A DNA stretch of 64,000 nt from Prochlorococcus sp. AG-679-M10 (lineage in GTDB: Bacteria; Cyanobacteriota; Cyanobacteriia; PCC-6307; Cyanobiaceae): the NCBI GenBank assembly GCA_003210655.1, contig QCUQ01000001.1, positions 98,868-162,867 of the forward strand, in the 5' to 3' direction. Of the stretch, positions 52,769 to 63,396 are shown piece after piece; within the stretch, counting starts at the first letter, position 1; each line of letters opens with the position of its first letter. Position numbers and translations under genes: made by a program. Under the pieces are notes generated by a model. It had not been told where the DNA came from and ran no database searches. It was given only the letters and a program-made list of their open reading frames with translations.

Positions 52769-53746
52769 ATGGAACCAAGTGTTTACATTCTCATTTTACT
52801 TATAATTTTCATTTTGGTAGGTTCAGCATGTTGTTCAGGAGCAGAAGCAGCTTTTTTAGCAGTCAATTCAATAAGGATTTTAGAATTGGCATCAAAACAA
52901 AAACCTAAAAGTTCTGCAAATCAACTACTTAAACTTAGAAAACATCTTGGAAGAACTTTAACTGTAATTACCATAACTAATAATGGGTTTAACATAATTG
53001 GGAGCCTCGTTTTAGGAGTCTATGGGGCCTTTATAATTAAAAGTAGTTTAGGTTTAACATTATTTTCAATTGTTTTTTATATATTAGTTGTATTACTCGG
53101 CGAAGTACTTCCAAAAGCACTAGGTACAAGATTTTCCTTACAAATAGCTATGTTTTCTGTTCCTATTTTGAGGATGTTAAATAGTTTAATGAGACCCTTT
53201 TTAATATTAATAGAGAAATTATTTCCTGTTATCACTGCGGAGAACGAAATATCGACTGATGAAGCAGAGATTAGACAAATGGCAAAAATAGGCTCACAAA
53301 AAGGATTTATAGAGGCTGATGAAGCAGAAATGATACTTAAGGTTTTTCAATTAAATGATTTAAAAGCGAAAGATTTAATGATCCCTAGAGTGTCAGCGCC
53401 CAGTCTTGATGGGTCCTCAAATCTTGATGAAATTTCAAAACTATTAATTTCAAATGATTCTCCATGGTGGGTTGTGCTAGGAGATAAAGTTGACAAAATA
53501 CAAGGGGTAGCAAAACGTGAAAACCTACTAACAAGTCTTATTAAGGGAGAAAATAAAAAATTACTATCTGAACTATGTGATCCTGTCGACTACATCCCAG
53601 AGATGATAAAAGTAGACAAGTTGTTAACAAGATTTGACAAGGATCATAAAGGAGTGAAAGTAGTAGTAGATGAATTCGGAGGATTCGTGGGAATAATCGG
53701 ATCAGAAGCTGTCCTCTCAGTATTAGCAGGTTGGTGGCAAGAATAA
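52769..53746 (+). CDS. CNNM/CorC-type CBS-domain membrane protein
   Basis: 325 aa. A four-helix DUF21 N-terminal domain (residues 1-160; GSACCSGAEAAFLAVNSIRI, GEVLPKALGTRFSLQIAM) and two CBS-like regions ending in EFGGFVGIIGSEAVLSVLAG. Such proteins are Mg/Co efflux-type or hemolysin-like transporters. No full CorC_HlyC C-terminal domain is present. It is 2 bases before the GTPase start. Confidence 0.85.
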   Translation: MEPSVYILILLIIFILVGSACCSGAEAAFLAVNSIRILELASKQKPKSSANQLLKLRKHLGRTLTVITITNNGFNIIGSLVLGVYGAFIIKSSLGLTLFSIVFYILVVLLGEVLPKALGTRFSLQIAMFSVPILRMLNSLMRPFLILIEKLFPVITAENEISTDEAEIRQMAKIGSQKGFIEADEAEMILKVFQLNDLKAKDLMIPRVSAPSLDGSSNLDEISKLLISNDSPWWVVLGDKVDKIQGVAKRENLLTSLIKGENKKLLSELCDPVDYIPEMIKVDKLLTRFDKDHKGVKVVVDEFGGFVGIIGSEAVLSVLAGWWQE

Positions 53747-53748
53747 AT

Positions 53749-54990
53749 ATGAAGCAAATTAATATTGATACAAGTTATTTACTTTTGAAAAAATGGTGGG
53801 AAAGTATAGATCTTACAAATTATGAAAAATGTAATTTAAACAAAGAAATTATTTCTTTAAATCAACAACTTTTCAGACTCAACGAAAAGCAATTAAGAAT
53901 TGGAATATATGGCAAAGCAGGAGTTGGTAAATCCTCTATTTTGAATTCATTATTAGAAAAAAACGTTTTTAAGACTGACATTATTAATGGGACAACAAAA
54001 AAAATTGAAAGGGAAGAATGGAATTTTAAACATCAAAGCCTAAAAACTATCGAATTATTTGATGCTCCCGGCTTTGATTTTTGTGACATCAAAGACCCAG
54101 AAAATATATTCTCACAAATCAATAGTTCAGAACTCATTTTATTTACAATAGCTGGAGATATAAACAGAAATGAGGTATCTCAAATCAATTCATTTATTAA
54201 GAATGGAAAAAAGATTATTATCATTTTTAACAAAATTGATATATGGAAAGGTCATGATTTAAAAATAATTTTAAAAAATATAAGATTAAAACTTCCACAA
54301 TATATAAACATCCCGATAATAATTAATTCGAAAAATAATATTAAGAACCAGTTAAGTGAGTTAATAAATAATCATGGAGAAAGTTTATTGACTTTAAACT
54401 CTCTTCAATTAGCTGATAAATTATTCTTGAAAATAAAAGAAGAAAGATTAAAAAAAAGACAAAGTGAAGCTCAATCAATTATTGGTAAATTTGCAACAAT
54501 CAAAGCATCAGGGGTGGCATTGAATCCATTAATTTTGCTTGATATTGCTGGAGGTTTAGCATTAGATACTGCTTTAGTTAGTGAATTGAGTAAAGTTTAT
54601 GGGTTAAATCTTAAAGGTGAATCAGCACGAAAAATTATCAGAAAAATTTCTATAAATAATATTTTCCTTGGAGCCACTCAAGTTGGTATAAATACATCTT
54701 TTAATTTATTACGTAAATTTTTCTTGGCCACTGCTCCTTTTACAAATGGTTTATCGTTGTTACCCTACGGACCAGTTGCTATTGTACAAGCAGCAATATC
54801 AGTTCGCTCAACAAAAATAGTGGGGAAATTAGCAGCTAGAGAAATATTTAAAAAAAGCAAAGGATGTCTTTTAGATCCATCTAACATAATCAAAAAAATC
54901 ACTATGAAAGAACCTGAAATTTTTGAATATACAAAAATTTATTTATCTAATAAAAATTTAAATAATAATTTTTCTATTTTTCTCCCTTGA
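53749..54990 (+). CDS. Era-like GTPase with DUF697-like C terminus
   Basis: 413 aa from ATG 53749 (TTG 53731 in the same frame overlaps the previous gene and was rejected). G1 GKAGVGKSS (about 55-63), G3 DAPGFDF and G4 NKID are clear. The C-terminal part has Gly/Ala-rich membrane-associating helices (SGVALNPLILLDIAGGLALD). The stop (TGA) overlaps the nadD start. Role unknown. Confidence 0.85.
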   Translation: MKQINIDTSYLLLKKWWESIDLTNYEKCNLNKEIISLNQQLFRLNEKQLRIGIYGKAGVGKSSILNSLLEKNVFKTDIINGTTKKIEREEWNFKHQSLKTIELFDAPGFDFCDIKDPENIFSQINSSELILFTIAGDINRNEVSQINSFIKNGKKIIIIFNKIDIWKGHDLKIILKNIRLKLPQYINIPIIINSKNNIKNQLSELINNHGESLLTLNSLQLADKLFLKIKEERLKKRQSEAQSIIGKFATIKASGVALNPLILLDIAGGLALDTALVSELSKVYGLNLKGESARKIIRKISINNIFLGATQVGINTSFNLLRKFFLATAPFTNGLSLLPYGPVAIVQAAISVRSTKIVGKLAAREIFKKSKGCLLDPSNIIKKITMKEPEIFEYTKIYLSNKNLNNNFSIFLP

Positions 54991-55571
54991 AATTTGATAC
55001 TAAAAATCGAATTGCCTTATTTGGGACTAGTGCGGATCCACCAACTATTGGTCACAAGAAAATACTCGAAGAATTATCAACCATTTATTCTTGTGTTATT
55101 ACTTATGCAAGTGATAATCCAAAAAAAAAGCATAAAGAAAATATTTTCTTTCGAAACCTTCTATTAAAATCACTAATAGAAGATATAAATAATCCTAAAA
55201 TCATTTTTAACCAAAAATTAAGTAGCCAATGGGCTATAGAATCTATTGATGAATGTAAAAAAATTTATGCCTTCAGTAAAATCGATTTTGTAATAGGTAG
55301 CGATTTAATTACAGAAATTTTCTCATGGAAAAATTTTGAACAAATTATTCATGCGGTCAAATTACTAATAATCAAAAGAGAAGGATATCCCATTGAATCT
55401 AAGACTCTTAAAATGTTAAAAACTTATAAAGTTTTCTTTGAAATTTCTTCATTAAACATTCCCAAAATTTCTAGTTCAATGGTTAGATTAAATAACAATT
55501 ATTCTGACTTACCTAAATCTTTAATCGATATAATGAAAAAGAATAACTTATATGAATCTATTAGTAGTTGA
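54987..55571 (+). CDS. nadD: Nicotinate-nucleotide adenylyltransferase
   Basis: 194 aa, TTG start overlapping the preceding stop by three bases. Converts nicotinate mononucleotide plus ATP to deamido-NAD. GTSADPPTIGHKKIL is the nucleotide-binding GxxxxPxxxGH motif; ISSSMVR is the C-terminal ISSxxIR. It precedes nadE directly, completing two steps of NAD synthesis. Confidence 0.93.
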   Translation: MKFDTKNRIALFGTSADPPTIGHKKILEELSTIYSCVITYASDNPKKKHKENIFFRNLLLKSLIEDINNPKIIFNQKLSSQWAIESIDECKKIYAFSKIDFVIGSDLITEIFSWKNFEQIIHAVKLLIIKREGYPIESKTLKMLKTYKVFFEISSLNIPKISSSMVRLNNNYSDLPKSLIDIMKKNNLYESISS

Positions 55572-57278
55572 ATGAAGTTTTTCATTGCACAATTGAATCC
55601 AATTGTGGGAGACCTGGACGGGAATGCAAAAAAAATACTTAATGTAACTGAGAAAGCATATTCAAATGCTGCTGATATGGTTCTCACTCCAGAATTATCC
55701 TTATGGGGTTATCCTGCTAAAGATTTACTTCTAAAAAAAAATTTAATTGAAAGACAATATACTATTTTAGATCAATTATCCATATCCATTAATAAAAAAT
55801 ATGGAAATTTAAGTATTACGGTAGGTATTGCAGAAAAAATTGATGATTCTTTTTTCCCAAATCTTTATAATTCTATTGTTCTTATTGAGGGTGGTAAATG
55901 GAAAACGATTGCACGTAAAATTATTCTCCCAACTTATGAAGTGTTTGATGAAAAAAGATACTTTCGATCAGATCAGAAAGTATCTGTAATCTCTAAAACA
56001 ATTGAAAACAAAACGTATAAGCTTGGAATAACTATATGCGAAGATTTATGGGTTAATGAAAACATAGAAGGGAGAGGTATTCACAAAAAAAATCCTATTT
56101 TAGATTTAAAGAGCGAAAAAATTGATCTTTTATTAAATTTATCGGCCTCTCCATACACGTTCAACAAATTCAAGTTGAGAAATAAAATTTCAAGCTTCGC
56201 TGCTAAATATCTTCAAGTACCCTTGATATACATTAATCAAGTAGGGGCAAATGATGATTTAATTTTTGATGGAAATAGTTTCATTATCAATAAAAATGGA
56301 TCTAAAATAAAGCAATTAAAATCTTTTTCAGAGGATACTTCTAGTTGGGATATTAATGAAAATTTTAATTTAGTAGAAGAAAAAAGAGATTCTGAAATTT
56401 CTTCAGTTTTTGATGCTTTAGTTTTGGGAGTTAAAGATTATGCTAAAAAATGTGGATTTAATTCAGCTTTGATTGGCCTAAGCGGAGGAATTGATTCAGC
56501 ATTAGTTTCAGTCATAGCAACGGCTGCATTAGGAAGTGAAAATATATTTTGCGTCTCAATGCCTTCAAAGTGGAGTTCAGAACATTCGAAAATCGACGCA
56601 AAAGATTTAGTCGAAAGACTAAATATAAGCTTAAATACAATCTCAATTGAAAATATAATGTCCTCTTTTGAAGACTCTTTTATAAAAAGCTTAAACTTCA
56701 AAGCAGAAGGAATAACAAATCAAAATATTCAATCAAGGATAAGGGGTACTCTTTTAATGGCTTTGGCTAATCAAGAAAAGCATTTGTTACTTTCAACAGG
56801 TAATAAATCTGAATTAGCTGTTGGATATTGCACATTATATGGTGACATGAATGGAGGATTATCTGTAATAGGTGATTTATATAAAACTAATGTTTTTAAA
56901 TTGTGTAGTTGGCTTGATAGTGAAGATTCAATAGAAAGGAGAGAAGCATATAAATTAGATACTAAAGTCAAAATTGTAGGCGATCAAATCTGCAATAAGC
57001 CTCCCAGCGCTGAACTTGGTCCTGATCAACTTGATACTGATTCACTTCCTCCATACTCTTTATTGGATAAAATTCTTAAGGGAATTATTGAAGATAAAAA
57101 AGATTTACAACTTCTTGAACAAGATGGTCATACCAAAGAACAAATTCTAAAAATAATTGCACTTATTAAAAAAGCAGAATTCAAAAGAAAGCAAGCTCCT
57201 CCAATACTAAAATTAAGTAGTCAATCACTAGGTAATGACTGGAGAGTACCAATAGCAATCTCTAATTTAAATAGCTAG
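55572..57278 (+). CDS. nadE: Glutamine-dependent NAD+ synthetase
   Basis: 568 aa; two domains. N-terminal nitrilase-type glutaminase (Glu41 in TPELSLWGYP, Cys in GITICEDLW) and C-terminal synthetase with P-loop GLSGGIDSALV. It makes NAD from deamido-NAD, ATP and glutamine. ATG follows the nadD stop without a gap. Its end overlaps the DUF3326 stop. Confidence 0.96.
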   Translation: MKFFIAQLNPIVGDLDGNAKKILNVTEKAYSNAADMVLTPELSLWGYPAKDLLLKKNLIERQYTILDQLSISINKKYGNLSITVGIAEKIDDSFFPNLYNSIVLIEGGKWKTIARKIILPTYEVFDEKRYFRSDQKVSVISKTIENKTYKLGITICEDLWVNENIEGRGIHKKNPILDLKSEKIDLLLNLSASPYTFNKFKLRNKISSFAAKYLQVPLIYINQVGANDDLIFDGNSFIINKNGSKIKQLKSFSEDTSSWDINENFNLVEEKRDSEISSVFDALVLGVKDYAKKCGFNSALIGLSGGIDSALVSVIATAALGSENIFCVSMPSKWSSEHSKIDAKDLVERLNISLNTISIENIMSSFEDSFIKSLNFKAEGITNQNIQSRIRGTLLMALANQEKHLLLSTGNKSELAVGYCTLYGDMNGGLSVIGDLYKTNVFKLCSWLDSEDSIERREAYKLDTKVKIVGDQICNKPPSAELGPDQLDTDSLPPYSLLDKILKGIIEDKKDLQLLEQDGHTKEQILKIIALIKKAEFKRKQAPPILKLSSQSLGNDWRVPIAISNLNS

Positions 57279-58333
57279 TTCTTAAAATTCACTTCTTGAA
57301 TTTTATTCAATGGTCTTGTCATTGATCTAAGGTTGATCCCCTCTCGAAGAGCAAGTATTAAGCCTGCCGCCTCGAAGTAATTATCCACTTCAATAAGTTT
57401 GGGATAATTTAAATTATGATTGTCAAGATTTAGTATATTTTTATTTTTTACAGAGATTATATTTAAACCTCTTTCAATACAGGCTAATACTCCTTCTCCT
57501 CCTAATGCCCCACTTGGAACAACAATAGATTCGATATGGTTTGGATGTAAGGTTATAATTTCATTCTCATCGGTCAACTCTATAAGATCTGGTGCTTTAC
57601 TTAATCCAATCAGAACTGATGGCAAAAATGTATATCCTATTTCTTCTGAAGCAGCACGAGGATCTAGATTTTTATTCAATTCAATTAAACTTAATGCAGG
57701 AGCATGGGCACAGGGGACTTTGAGAAACTTACTTATCAAATGACTTATTACAGCCTCCACTCCAGCAATAGGATCAACTCCCATTCCCTCCCTATATAAA
57801 TTTGTCTCAATCAAATCTGCATTATCAGGGAATCTAGCTACTATCGCTATTGCAGTTATCCCTTTCTTTATTAGCCTTTCTCCTGCTTCAATTAAAGTAT
57901 CCGGATTTTCAATTAAACCTTCACTTATACATTGTGATTCAGACTCAATAACTATACCTAGCGGTTCTTTTGTTAAAACATAAGAATCAACATCAATCCC
58001 TAAAGTTGCTACACAAGCATCTGCGGCTTGTAGATGTCTCATTAATATTTCATGTTCAATACTTGAATCAAAAATTATTCCAATTTTCTGCTTTTTTACA
58101 CTTTTAAGACCAATTTCTCCTTTAGCAAATCGATCTAAGCTATAACCTTCCACATAAAAAATATCTTTATTCTGCTCAGATAGAGATCCCCCATTCATGA
58201 CATTTGGATGAGTAATTAAACATCCACTCGCAGAGGCTAATAATTTTGCAGCAGGGAGGGCATCACCAGCGAATCCACCTATTTCGCATCCAATTCCTGT
58301 TGGAACAATAAATATTGTGGGGGATATTGACAT
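57275..58333 (-). CDS. DUF3326 domain protein, 352 aa
   Basis: Conserved cyanobacterial and plant protein. IFIVPTGIGCEIGGFAGDAL, THPNVMNGGSLSEQNKDIFY and GVDPIAGVEAVISH are typical. Function unknown. It shares 4 bases with nadE, tail to tail, and is 4 bases downstream of the 69-aa gene. Confidence 0.88.
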   Translation of the reverse strand: MSISPTIFIVPTGIGCEIGGFAGDALPAAKLLASASGCLITHPNVMNGGSLSEQNKDIFYVEGYSLDRFAKGEIGLKSVKKQKIGIIFDSSIEHEILMRHLQAADACVATLGIDVDSYVLTKEPLGIVIESESQCISEGLIENPDTLIEAGERLIKKGITAIAIVARFPDNADLIETNLYREGMGVDPIAGVEAVISHLISKFLKVPCAHAPALSLIELNKNLDPRAASEEIGYTFLPSVLIGLSKAPDLIELTDENEIITLHPNHIESIVVPSGALGGEGVLACIERGLNIISVKNKNILNLDNHNLNYPKLIEVDNYFEAAGLILALREGINLRSMTRPLNKIQEVNFKN

Positions 58334-58337
58334 TGAT

Positions 58338-58547
58338 TTATATTTTTGAATTTACTGAATTTGCAAGCACAGCCTTAATTCTTATTTTTTTTATATTCAG
58401 AGACTCTACTGAATCTTTAATATCTACGATAGACCATCTTATAACTTCCCCTTTTTTCATCAGATTTTTAATTATAAATCTCCTCAAATTAATGATATTT
58501 TTTGATCCTGTCCAATCTAAATAAAAATCAACCTTTCTTAATTTCAT
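58338..58547 (-). CDS. Small conserved-type protein, 69 aa
   Basis: MKLRKVDFYLDWTGSKNIIN LRRFIIKNLMKKGEVIRW then SIVDIKDSVESLNIKKIRIK. A basic mixed alpha/beta protein wedged between ferredoxin and DUF3326 genes with 4-base overlaps. The gene on the opposite strand is a shadow. Function unknown. Confidence 0.7.
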   Translation of the reverse strand: MKLRKVDFYLDWTGSKNIINLRRFIIKNLMKKGEVIRWSIVDIKDSVESLNIKKIRIKAVLANSVNSKI

Positions 58548-58870
58548 TTTTGATATTTACCAAATTGATCATTATATAGATTATCTTCGACTTCATCGCC
58601 GACAATAATATGTAGATCAGACTTTGGATACGCGACACATAAAAGAGCAAAACCCTTTTCCTTCAAATCATCATTTAAACCCATTGCATCTTCTTGCTCA
58701 ACTGATCCATCGATCACCATTGAGGCGCAGCTTGTACATACTCCCGAACAGCAACTACTTGGTAGATAAATTCCATTAGCATTAGCAGCAGATATTATAT
58801 CTTGATCTTCAGGACATAAAAAAACATACGTCTTGTTTTCTAATTCAACTTTGATATTATATTCCGACAT
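58544..58870 (-). CDS. 2Fe-2S ferredoxin, 108 aa
   Basis: A plant-type ferredoxin carrying one 2Fe-2S cluster: Cys40, Cys45 and Cys48 in SSCCSGVCTSCAS and Cys78 in ALLCVAYP. The C-terminal 18 residues extend beyond the classical length. Likely an electron carrier distinct from the photosynthetic PetF. It overlaps the next gene by 4 bases. Confidence 0.88.
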   Translation of the reverse strand: MSEYNIKVELENKTYVFLCPEDQDIISAANANGIYLPSSCCSGVCTSCASMVIDGSVEQEDAMGLNDDLKEKGFALLCVAYPKSDLHIIVGDEVEDNLYNDQFGKYQK

Positions 58871-58885
58871 TTTTTAACGATTCAG

Positions 58886-59836
58886 CTAGACTGCTGAACC
58901 TCCTACTACTTCTAGTATTTCTTGAGTTATAGCAGCTTGTCTAGCTTTGTTATATGTAAGATTTAAAGTACTTGCTAATTCTTTAGCATTATCACTTGCA
59001 TTATTCATAGCCGTCATTCTGCAGGCAAGTTCTGAAGCAGCAGATTCTTGCAGCGCTCTAAGTATTTGATTCTGCAAGTACAAAGGTAATAAGGAATCTA
59101 ATAACTGATCAGGACTTTGTTCAAAAACAATATCAGAAGGTAATTTATCTGAATCATTCTTTTCTATATTGGATTTTTCAACGAGTAACTTACTATTTTT
59201 TGTAGTTAACCTAAAAATCTCATCATTTTCCTCAGCAATTCCTTGAGGGTCTAATGGCAACAATGTTTGAACAACTGGCGAACAACTTACTAAAGTAATG
59301 AATTTGGTATATATAATTTCTACCCTATCTGCGTTTTCAGATAAAAATTCGGCTAAGACTTCGTTAGTAATTCCTTCAGAATCTATCGCTGTTGGTACTT
59401 GTTCTAGCTCTTTAAATGTACTTTTTATTACATATTTATCTTTTCTATTTTGGAAGTAACCTATTGCCTTTTTGCCAACTAAAATCAAATTAGGTTCATA
59501 ACCTTGTTTGATCAACTCTGCGTACCTAATTTCTACCTTTTTAATTATATTCGTATTGTAGCCACCACATAAACCTCGATCGGCAGTTATGCAAACTAAC
59601 GAGATTGTTTTTACGTTTCTTTTGGATAAGAGAGGAGAGTCTACAGATTCAAACTGAACCCTAGATTGAATATTTTCTAGGACACGGGCTAGTTTATCAG
59701 CGAAAGGTCTACTTTTCAGTACTTGATCTTGTGCCCTCCTGACCTTTGCAGCTGCAACTAATCTCATAGCTTCTGTTATTTTTCTAGTATTTTTAACAGA
59801 AACAATTCGATCTCTGATTTCTTTAAGATTTGCCAT
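58886..59836 (-). CDS. atpG: ATP synthase F1 gamma subunit
   Basis: 316 aa (atpC in cyanobacterial naming). N-terminal [20 protein letters not shown] and C-terminal [20 protein letters not shown] are the coiled-coil axle. The cyanobacterial insertion (about 195-235) is present, without the redox Cys pair of chloroplasts. Last gene of the main atp operon. Confidence 0.96.
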   Translation of the reverse strand: MANLKEIRDRIVSVKNTRKITEAMRLVAAAKVRRAQDQVLKSRPFADKLARVLENIQSRVQFESVDSPLLSKRNVKTISLVCITADRGLCGGYNTNIIKKVEIRYAELIKQGYEPNLILVGKKAIGYFQNRKDKYVIKSTFKELEQVPTAIDSEGITNEVLAEFLSENADRVEIIYTKFITLVSCSPVVQTLLPLDPQGIAEENDEIFRLTTKNSKLLVEKSNIEKNDSDKLPSDIVFEQSPDQLLDSLLPLYLQNQILRALQESAASELACRMTAMNNASDNAKELASTLNLTYNKARQAAITQEILEVVGGSAV

Positions 59837-59856
59837 AATTTTTACTTAAAATAAAT

Positions 59857-61374
59857 TTAAACTGTGGCAAGCATTGAGGATTTGACTTCTTTTATTACCT
59901 CTTTAAGGGTGGTTTCTAAGCCTTCATTAAGTTTCTTCTCTTTAAGAATCTCCTCAATAAATTCTGCTTTATTTATCTTAAGGTATTCTCTAAGTTCAGC
60001 AGCAAATTTGGTTACATCTTCAACAGGTACCTCATCAATAAGCCCCTTAACACCTGCATATACAACTGCAACTTGTTCAGCAAGATTTAAAGGTGAGAAT
60101 TGAGCTTGTTTTAGCAATTCTCTTAATCTTTTACCTCTTTCAAGTTGTTGTTGAGTAGCCTCATCGAGATCAGAAGCGAACTGAGAAAATGCTGCCAATT
60201 CATCAAATTGAGCTAATTCTAATTTTAGTGTTCCAGCAATCTTCTTAATTGCTTTTGTTTGTGCAGCTCCCCCAACTCTACTAACTGAAATACCAACATT
60301 TATTGCGGGTCTCAAGCCTGAGTTAAATAAATCTGCGCTTAAGAAAATTTGTCCATCAGTAATTGAGATAACATTTGTTGGGATATATGCAGAGACATCT
60401 CCAGCTTGAGTTTCAATAATTGGCAAAGCTGTCATTGATCCGCCACCCATATCGTCTGAAAGTTTTGCTGCCCTTTCAAGTAATCTACTATGACAATAAA
60501 AAACATCTCCAGGATAAGCTTCTCTTCCTGGTGGCCTTCTCAAAAGAAGAGACATTTGTCTGTAAGCTTGAGCCTGCTTAGTTAAATCATCATAAATAAC
60601 AAGAGTAGCTTTGCCTTGGTACATGAAATGCTCAGCTATTGCAGCTCCAGTGTAAGGAGCTAAATATTGTAAGGCTGCCGCTTCAGAGGCTCCAGCACTT
60701 ACCACAACAGTATATTCAAGAGCTCCTTTTTCTCTTAAAACTTCAACAACGTTTGCTACTGATGCAGATTTCTGACCAATCGCTACATAGACACAGACGA
60801 CGTCTTGGCCTTTTTGATTAATTATCGTATCTATTGCGATAGCAGTTTTTCCAGTTTGCCTATCTCCAATAATCAATTCTCTTTGACCTCTTCCCACAGG
60901 TATCATCGCATCTATAGAAGTGATACCTGTTTGCATAGGTTCATGAACTGATCTCCTTTTAATTATGCCTGGAGCCATTTCTTCAATAAGTCTATTATCA
61001 CTTGTTGGGATCTCACCTTTTCCATCTATTGGCTGCCCTAAAGGGTTAACAACTCTCCCTTTCATTGCTTCTCCGACTGGGACGGATGCGATTTTTCCTG
61101 TTGATTTTACATTACTTCCTTCTTGTACACCCAACGCTTCACCCATCAAAACTGCACCGACATTATCATCTTCAAGATTAAGAGCTATACCTTCAGTCCC
61201 ATCCTCAAATTCTAATAATTCACCAGCCATGACCTGATCTAAGCCGTATATTCTTGCAATGCCATCACCAATTTGTAGAACAGTTCCTACATTGGTTACA
61301 TTTACGGATTGGTCATAATCAGTTATCTGTTGTTTTAAGATTGAACTGATTTCATCAGGGCGTATAGATACCAT
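59857..61374 (-). CDS. atpA: ATP synthase F1 alpha subunit
   Basis: 505 aa. P-loop GDRQTGKT (170-177), [14 protein letters not shown] and the regulatory-subunit pattern are complete. It lies 20 bases before gamma and 31 after delta. Confidence 0.98.
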   Translation of the reverse strand: MVSIRPDEISSILKQQITDYDQSVNVTNVGTVLQIGDGIARIYGLDQVMAGELLEFEDGTEGIALNLEDDNVGAVLMGEALGVQEGSNVKSTGKIASVPVGEAMKGRVVNPLGQPIDGKGEIPTSDNRLIEEMAPGIIKRRSVHEPMQTGITSIDAMIPVGRGQRELIIGDRQTGKTAIAIDTIINQKGQDVVCVYVAIGQKSASVANVVEVLREKGALEYTVVVSAGASEAAALQYLAPYTGAAIAEHFMYQGKATLVIYDDLTKQAQAYRQMSLLLRRPPGREAYPGDVFYCHSRLLERAAKLSDDMGGGSMTALPIIETQAGDVSAYIPTNVISITDGQIFLSADLFNSGLRPAINVGISVSRVGGAAQTKAIKKIAGTLKLELAQFDELAAFSQFASDLDEATQQQLERGKRLRELLKQAQFSPLNLAEQVAVVYAGVKGLIDEVPVEDVTKFAAELREYLKINKAEFIEEILKEKKLNEGLETTLKEVIKEVKSSMLATV

Positions 61375-61405
61375 GGATTTAAGAATTTAAGGTTGGATTT
61401 TGAAT

Positions 61406-61948
61406 TTACTTGGATAGTGACAAACCAAGCTTTCTAATTTGAGAGGCAAGACTAGCATCAATTACTTTAGATCCTACACTCGCGACGAAACCCCCAATGA
61501 GGGATGAGTCGATTTTAGTTACAAGTTCTAATTTTTCAGTACCAGCTATATTGATGATTTTTTTGGTGATTAAACCTTTTTGGTCATCAGTAAGCTCCAC
61601 AGCAGAAGTAACAGTTGCCAAAGCAATATTACTATTTTCTCTGTAAATTTCTAAAAATCTATCGAGAATTGAGGTTACAATTCCAATTCTTTGCCTATCA
61701 GCCAATAGTTTTAAAAAATTTAGAAGAGAAGAATTAATCTTTTCTGAAAAAATTCCAATTATGATTTTTTTCTTAGTATCCGTCTCTAAAACTGGAGAAG
61801 ATAATGTTTTTTCTAAATCAGGGGAATCATTTATTAAGGAAAGTAATTGTTTCACCTCCTTAACCATTTCTTCAGTTTGATCATTTTCACTAACAACCTG
61901 AAGTAATGCTTCTGCGTATGGGGTAGTAACGGAATTTAAAAGTGGCAT
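61406..61948 (-). CDS. atpH: ATP synthase delta subunit
   Basis: 180 aa; TPYAEALLQVVSENDQTEEM start and GGFVASVGSKVIDASLASQI end are the OSCP-type fold. Links F1 to the peripheral stalk b/b'. Start overlaps the b subunit stop by one base. Confidence 0.94.
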   Translation of the reverse strand: MPLLNSVTTPYAEALLQVVSENDQTEEMVKEVKQLLSLINDSPDLEKTLSSPVLETDTKKKIIIGIFSEKINSSLLNFLKLLADRQRIGIVTSILDRFLEIYRENSNIALATVTSAVELTDDQKGLITKKIINIAGTEKLELVTKIDSSLIGGFVASVGSKVIDASLASQIRKLGLSLSK

Positions 61949-62460
61949 TAATTCATCTCAATATTATTTATGGATTGAGTTACCAAATTTTCTTGAGTTG
62001 TTTGATCAAGTCTATTTGGTAGAGAATCTAAAGCTTTCTTAATAGCTAATTCAACAGCTTCTTTACGAAGTTGAGAAATTGCTCTTGAGGCTTCTGAGCT
62101 TTCATCAGAGATTGCACTTTGTTTTATTCGTGCCATCTCTTCAATAGCTTTTTTCTCACTTTCCATTCTGATTGATTCAGATCTCTTAAGAGAATCTGCT
62201 TTTATTTGGCTAGCTTTTTCTTCTGCTAAAGATAAGTCAGTCTTTGCTTTCTCTAAAGCTTGTGTGGCCTTAAGAAGTCGATCTTCTGCATCTTTTAATT
62301 CAAGAAGAATTCCCTCTCTTCTTTTTTGAAGCATTTTACCTAGAAAACCTGGTAAAAATTTATAAAGGCCAAAAACAACAACGGCCCAATTAAGAACGTT
62401 AGTTTCGAATAAATTAAGATTTAAACCAAAACCTTCTGTAGCTAGAAGAGGTAAATTCAT
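61948..62460 (-). CDS. atpF: ATP synthase F0 b subunit
   Basis: 170 aa. N-terminal segment with a membrane helix ([20 protein letters not shown]) and long Ala/Glu/Lys coiled coil. Overlaps the b' gene end by four bases. Peripheral stalk. Confidence 0.95.
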   Translation of the reverse strand: MNLPLLATEGFGLNLNLFETNVLNWAVVVFGLYKFLPGFLGKMLQKRREGILLELKDAEDRLLKATQALEKAKTDLSLAEEKASQIKADSLKRSESIRMESEKKAIEEMARIKQSAISDESSEASRAISQLRKEAVELAIKKALDSLPNRLDQTTQENLVTQSINNIEMN

Positions 62461-62918
62461 TTTTCTAGAATTAATCTATTAACAATAAGTTCGCTTAAGT
62501 CATCAGCTTGCTTAAAAAGCTGGTCGCGAGCTGAAGATGTCTGATTTTCTATTTCTAACCTTGCTTTTTCCTTAGAAGCGTTTGCTTCATTATTAGCAAG
62601 TTCAAGAGCTTCTTTATAAAGCTTATCAGATTCATTCTCAGCTTCGCTCACAATCTTTTGAGCTTCAGAGCGAGCGCTTTGAAGCTGACTTAATAAATCA
62701 GCTTCTAATTTTTCAACTTCTGAAAGTTTATTTTTGGCGTCCATAATATTATTACTTACAAATTTTTCTCTTTTTTCAACAACATTGCCTACAGGCTTAA
62801 AAAAAAGAGAATTTAGTATGTAAGTAAGAGCTACTACTTGTATTGCCATAAGAGGCAAAGTGGCATTTATATCAAATAAACCACCTTCAGTAGCACCAAA
62901 AAAATCAAAGGCCAACAT
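62457..62918 (-). CDS. ATP synthase F0 b' subunit
   Basis: 153 aa. Membrane helix [20 protein letters not shown] followed by a coiled coil. Cyanobacteria and chloroplasts have separate b and b' genes (called atpF and atpG there). Start 69 bases after the c-subunit. Confidence 0.93.
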   Translation of the reverse strand: MLAFDFFGATEGGLFDINATLPLMAIQVVALTYILNSLFFKPVGNVVEKREKFVSNNIMDAKNKLSEVEKLEADLLSQLQSARSEAQKIVSEAENESDKLYKEALELANNEANASKEKARLEIENQTSSARDQLFKQADDLSELIVNRLILEK

Positions 62919-62986
62919 ATGTTTCAGTTGAAATTAAAAAATAATATTTAAATATTGCTAATAAGAATTAAAAGCAACATTAACTT

Positions 62987-63277
<291 letters not shown>

Positions 63278-63287
63278 CTAAGACGCT

Positions 63288-63330
63288 TGGACATTCTTTT
63301 TTTTAAGAATGGGTCTGAAATTTTCAGACC
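63288..63330 (-). promoter_or_regulatory. Intercistronic double hairpin between a and c genes
   Basis: Two adjacent inverted repeats: CATTCTT with AAGAATG, and a perfect 9-bp GGTCTGAAA (63312-63320) with TTTCAGACC (63322-63330). They sit in the 164-base a-c spacer. They may stabilise the abundant c-subunit mRNA or attenuate upstream transcripts. Confidence 0.55.
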
Positions 63331-63396
63331 TACGCGATTAATTATTTTGCCAGATTATAGGCTCTTTGTAAAAGAGTCTGAATGAATGAACAGAAA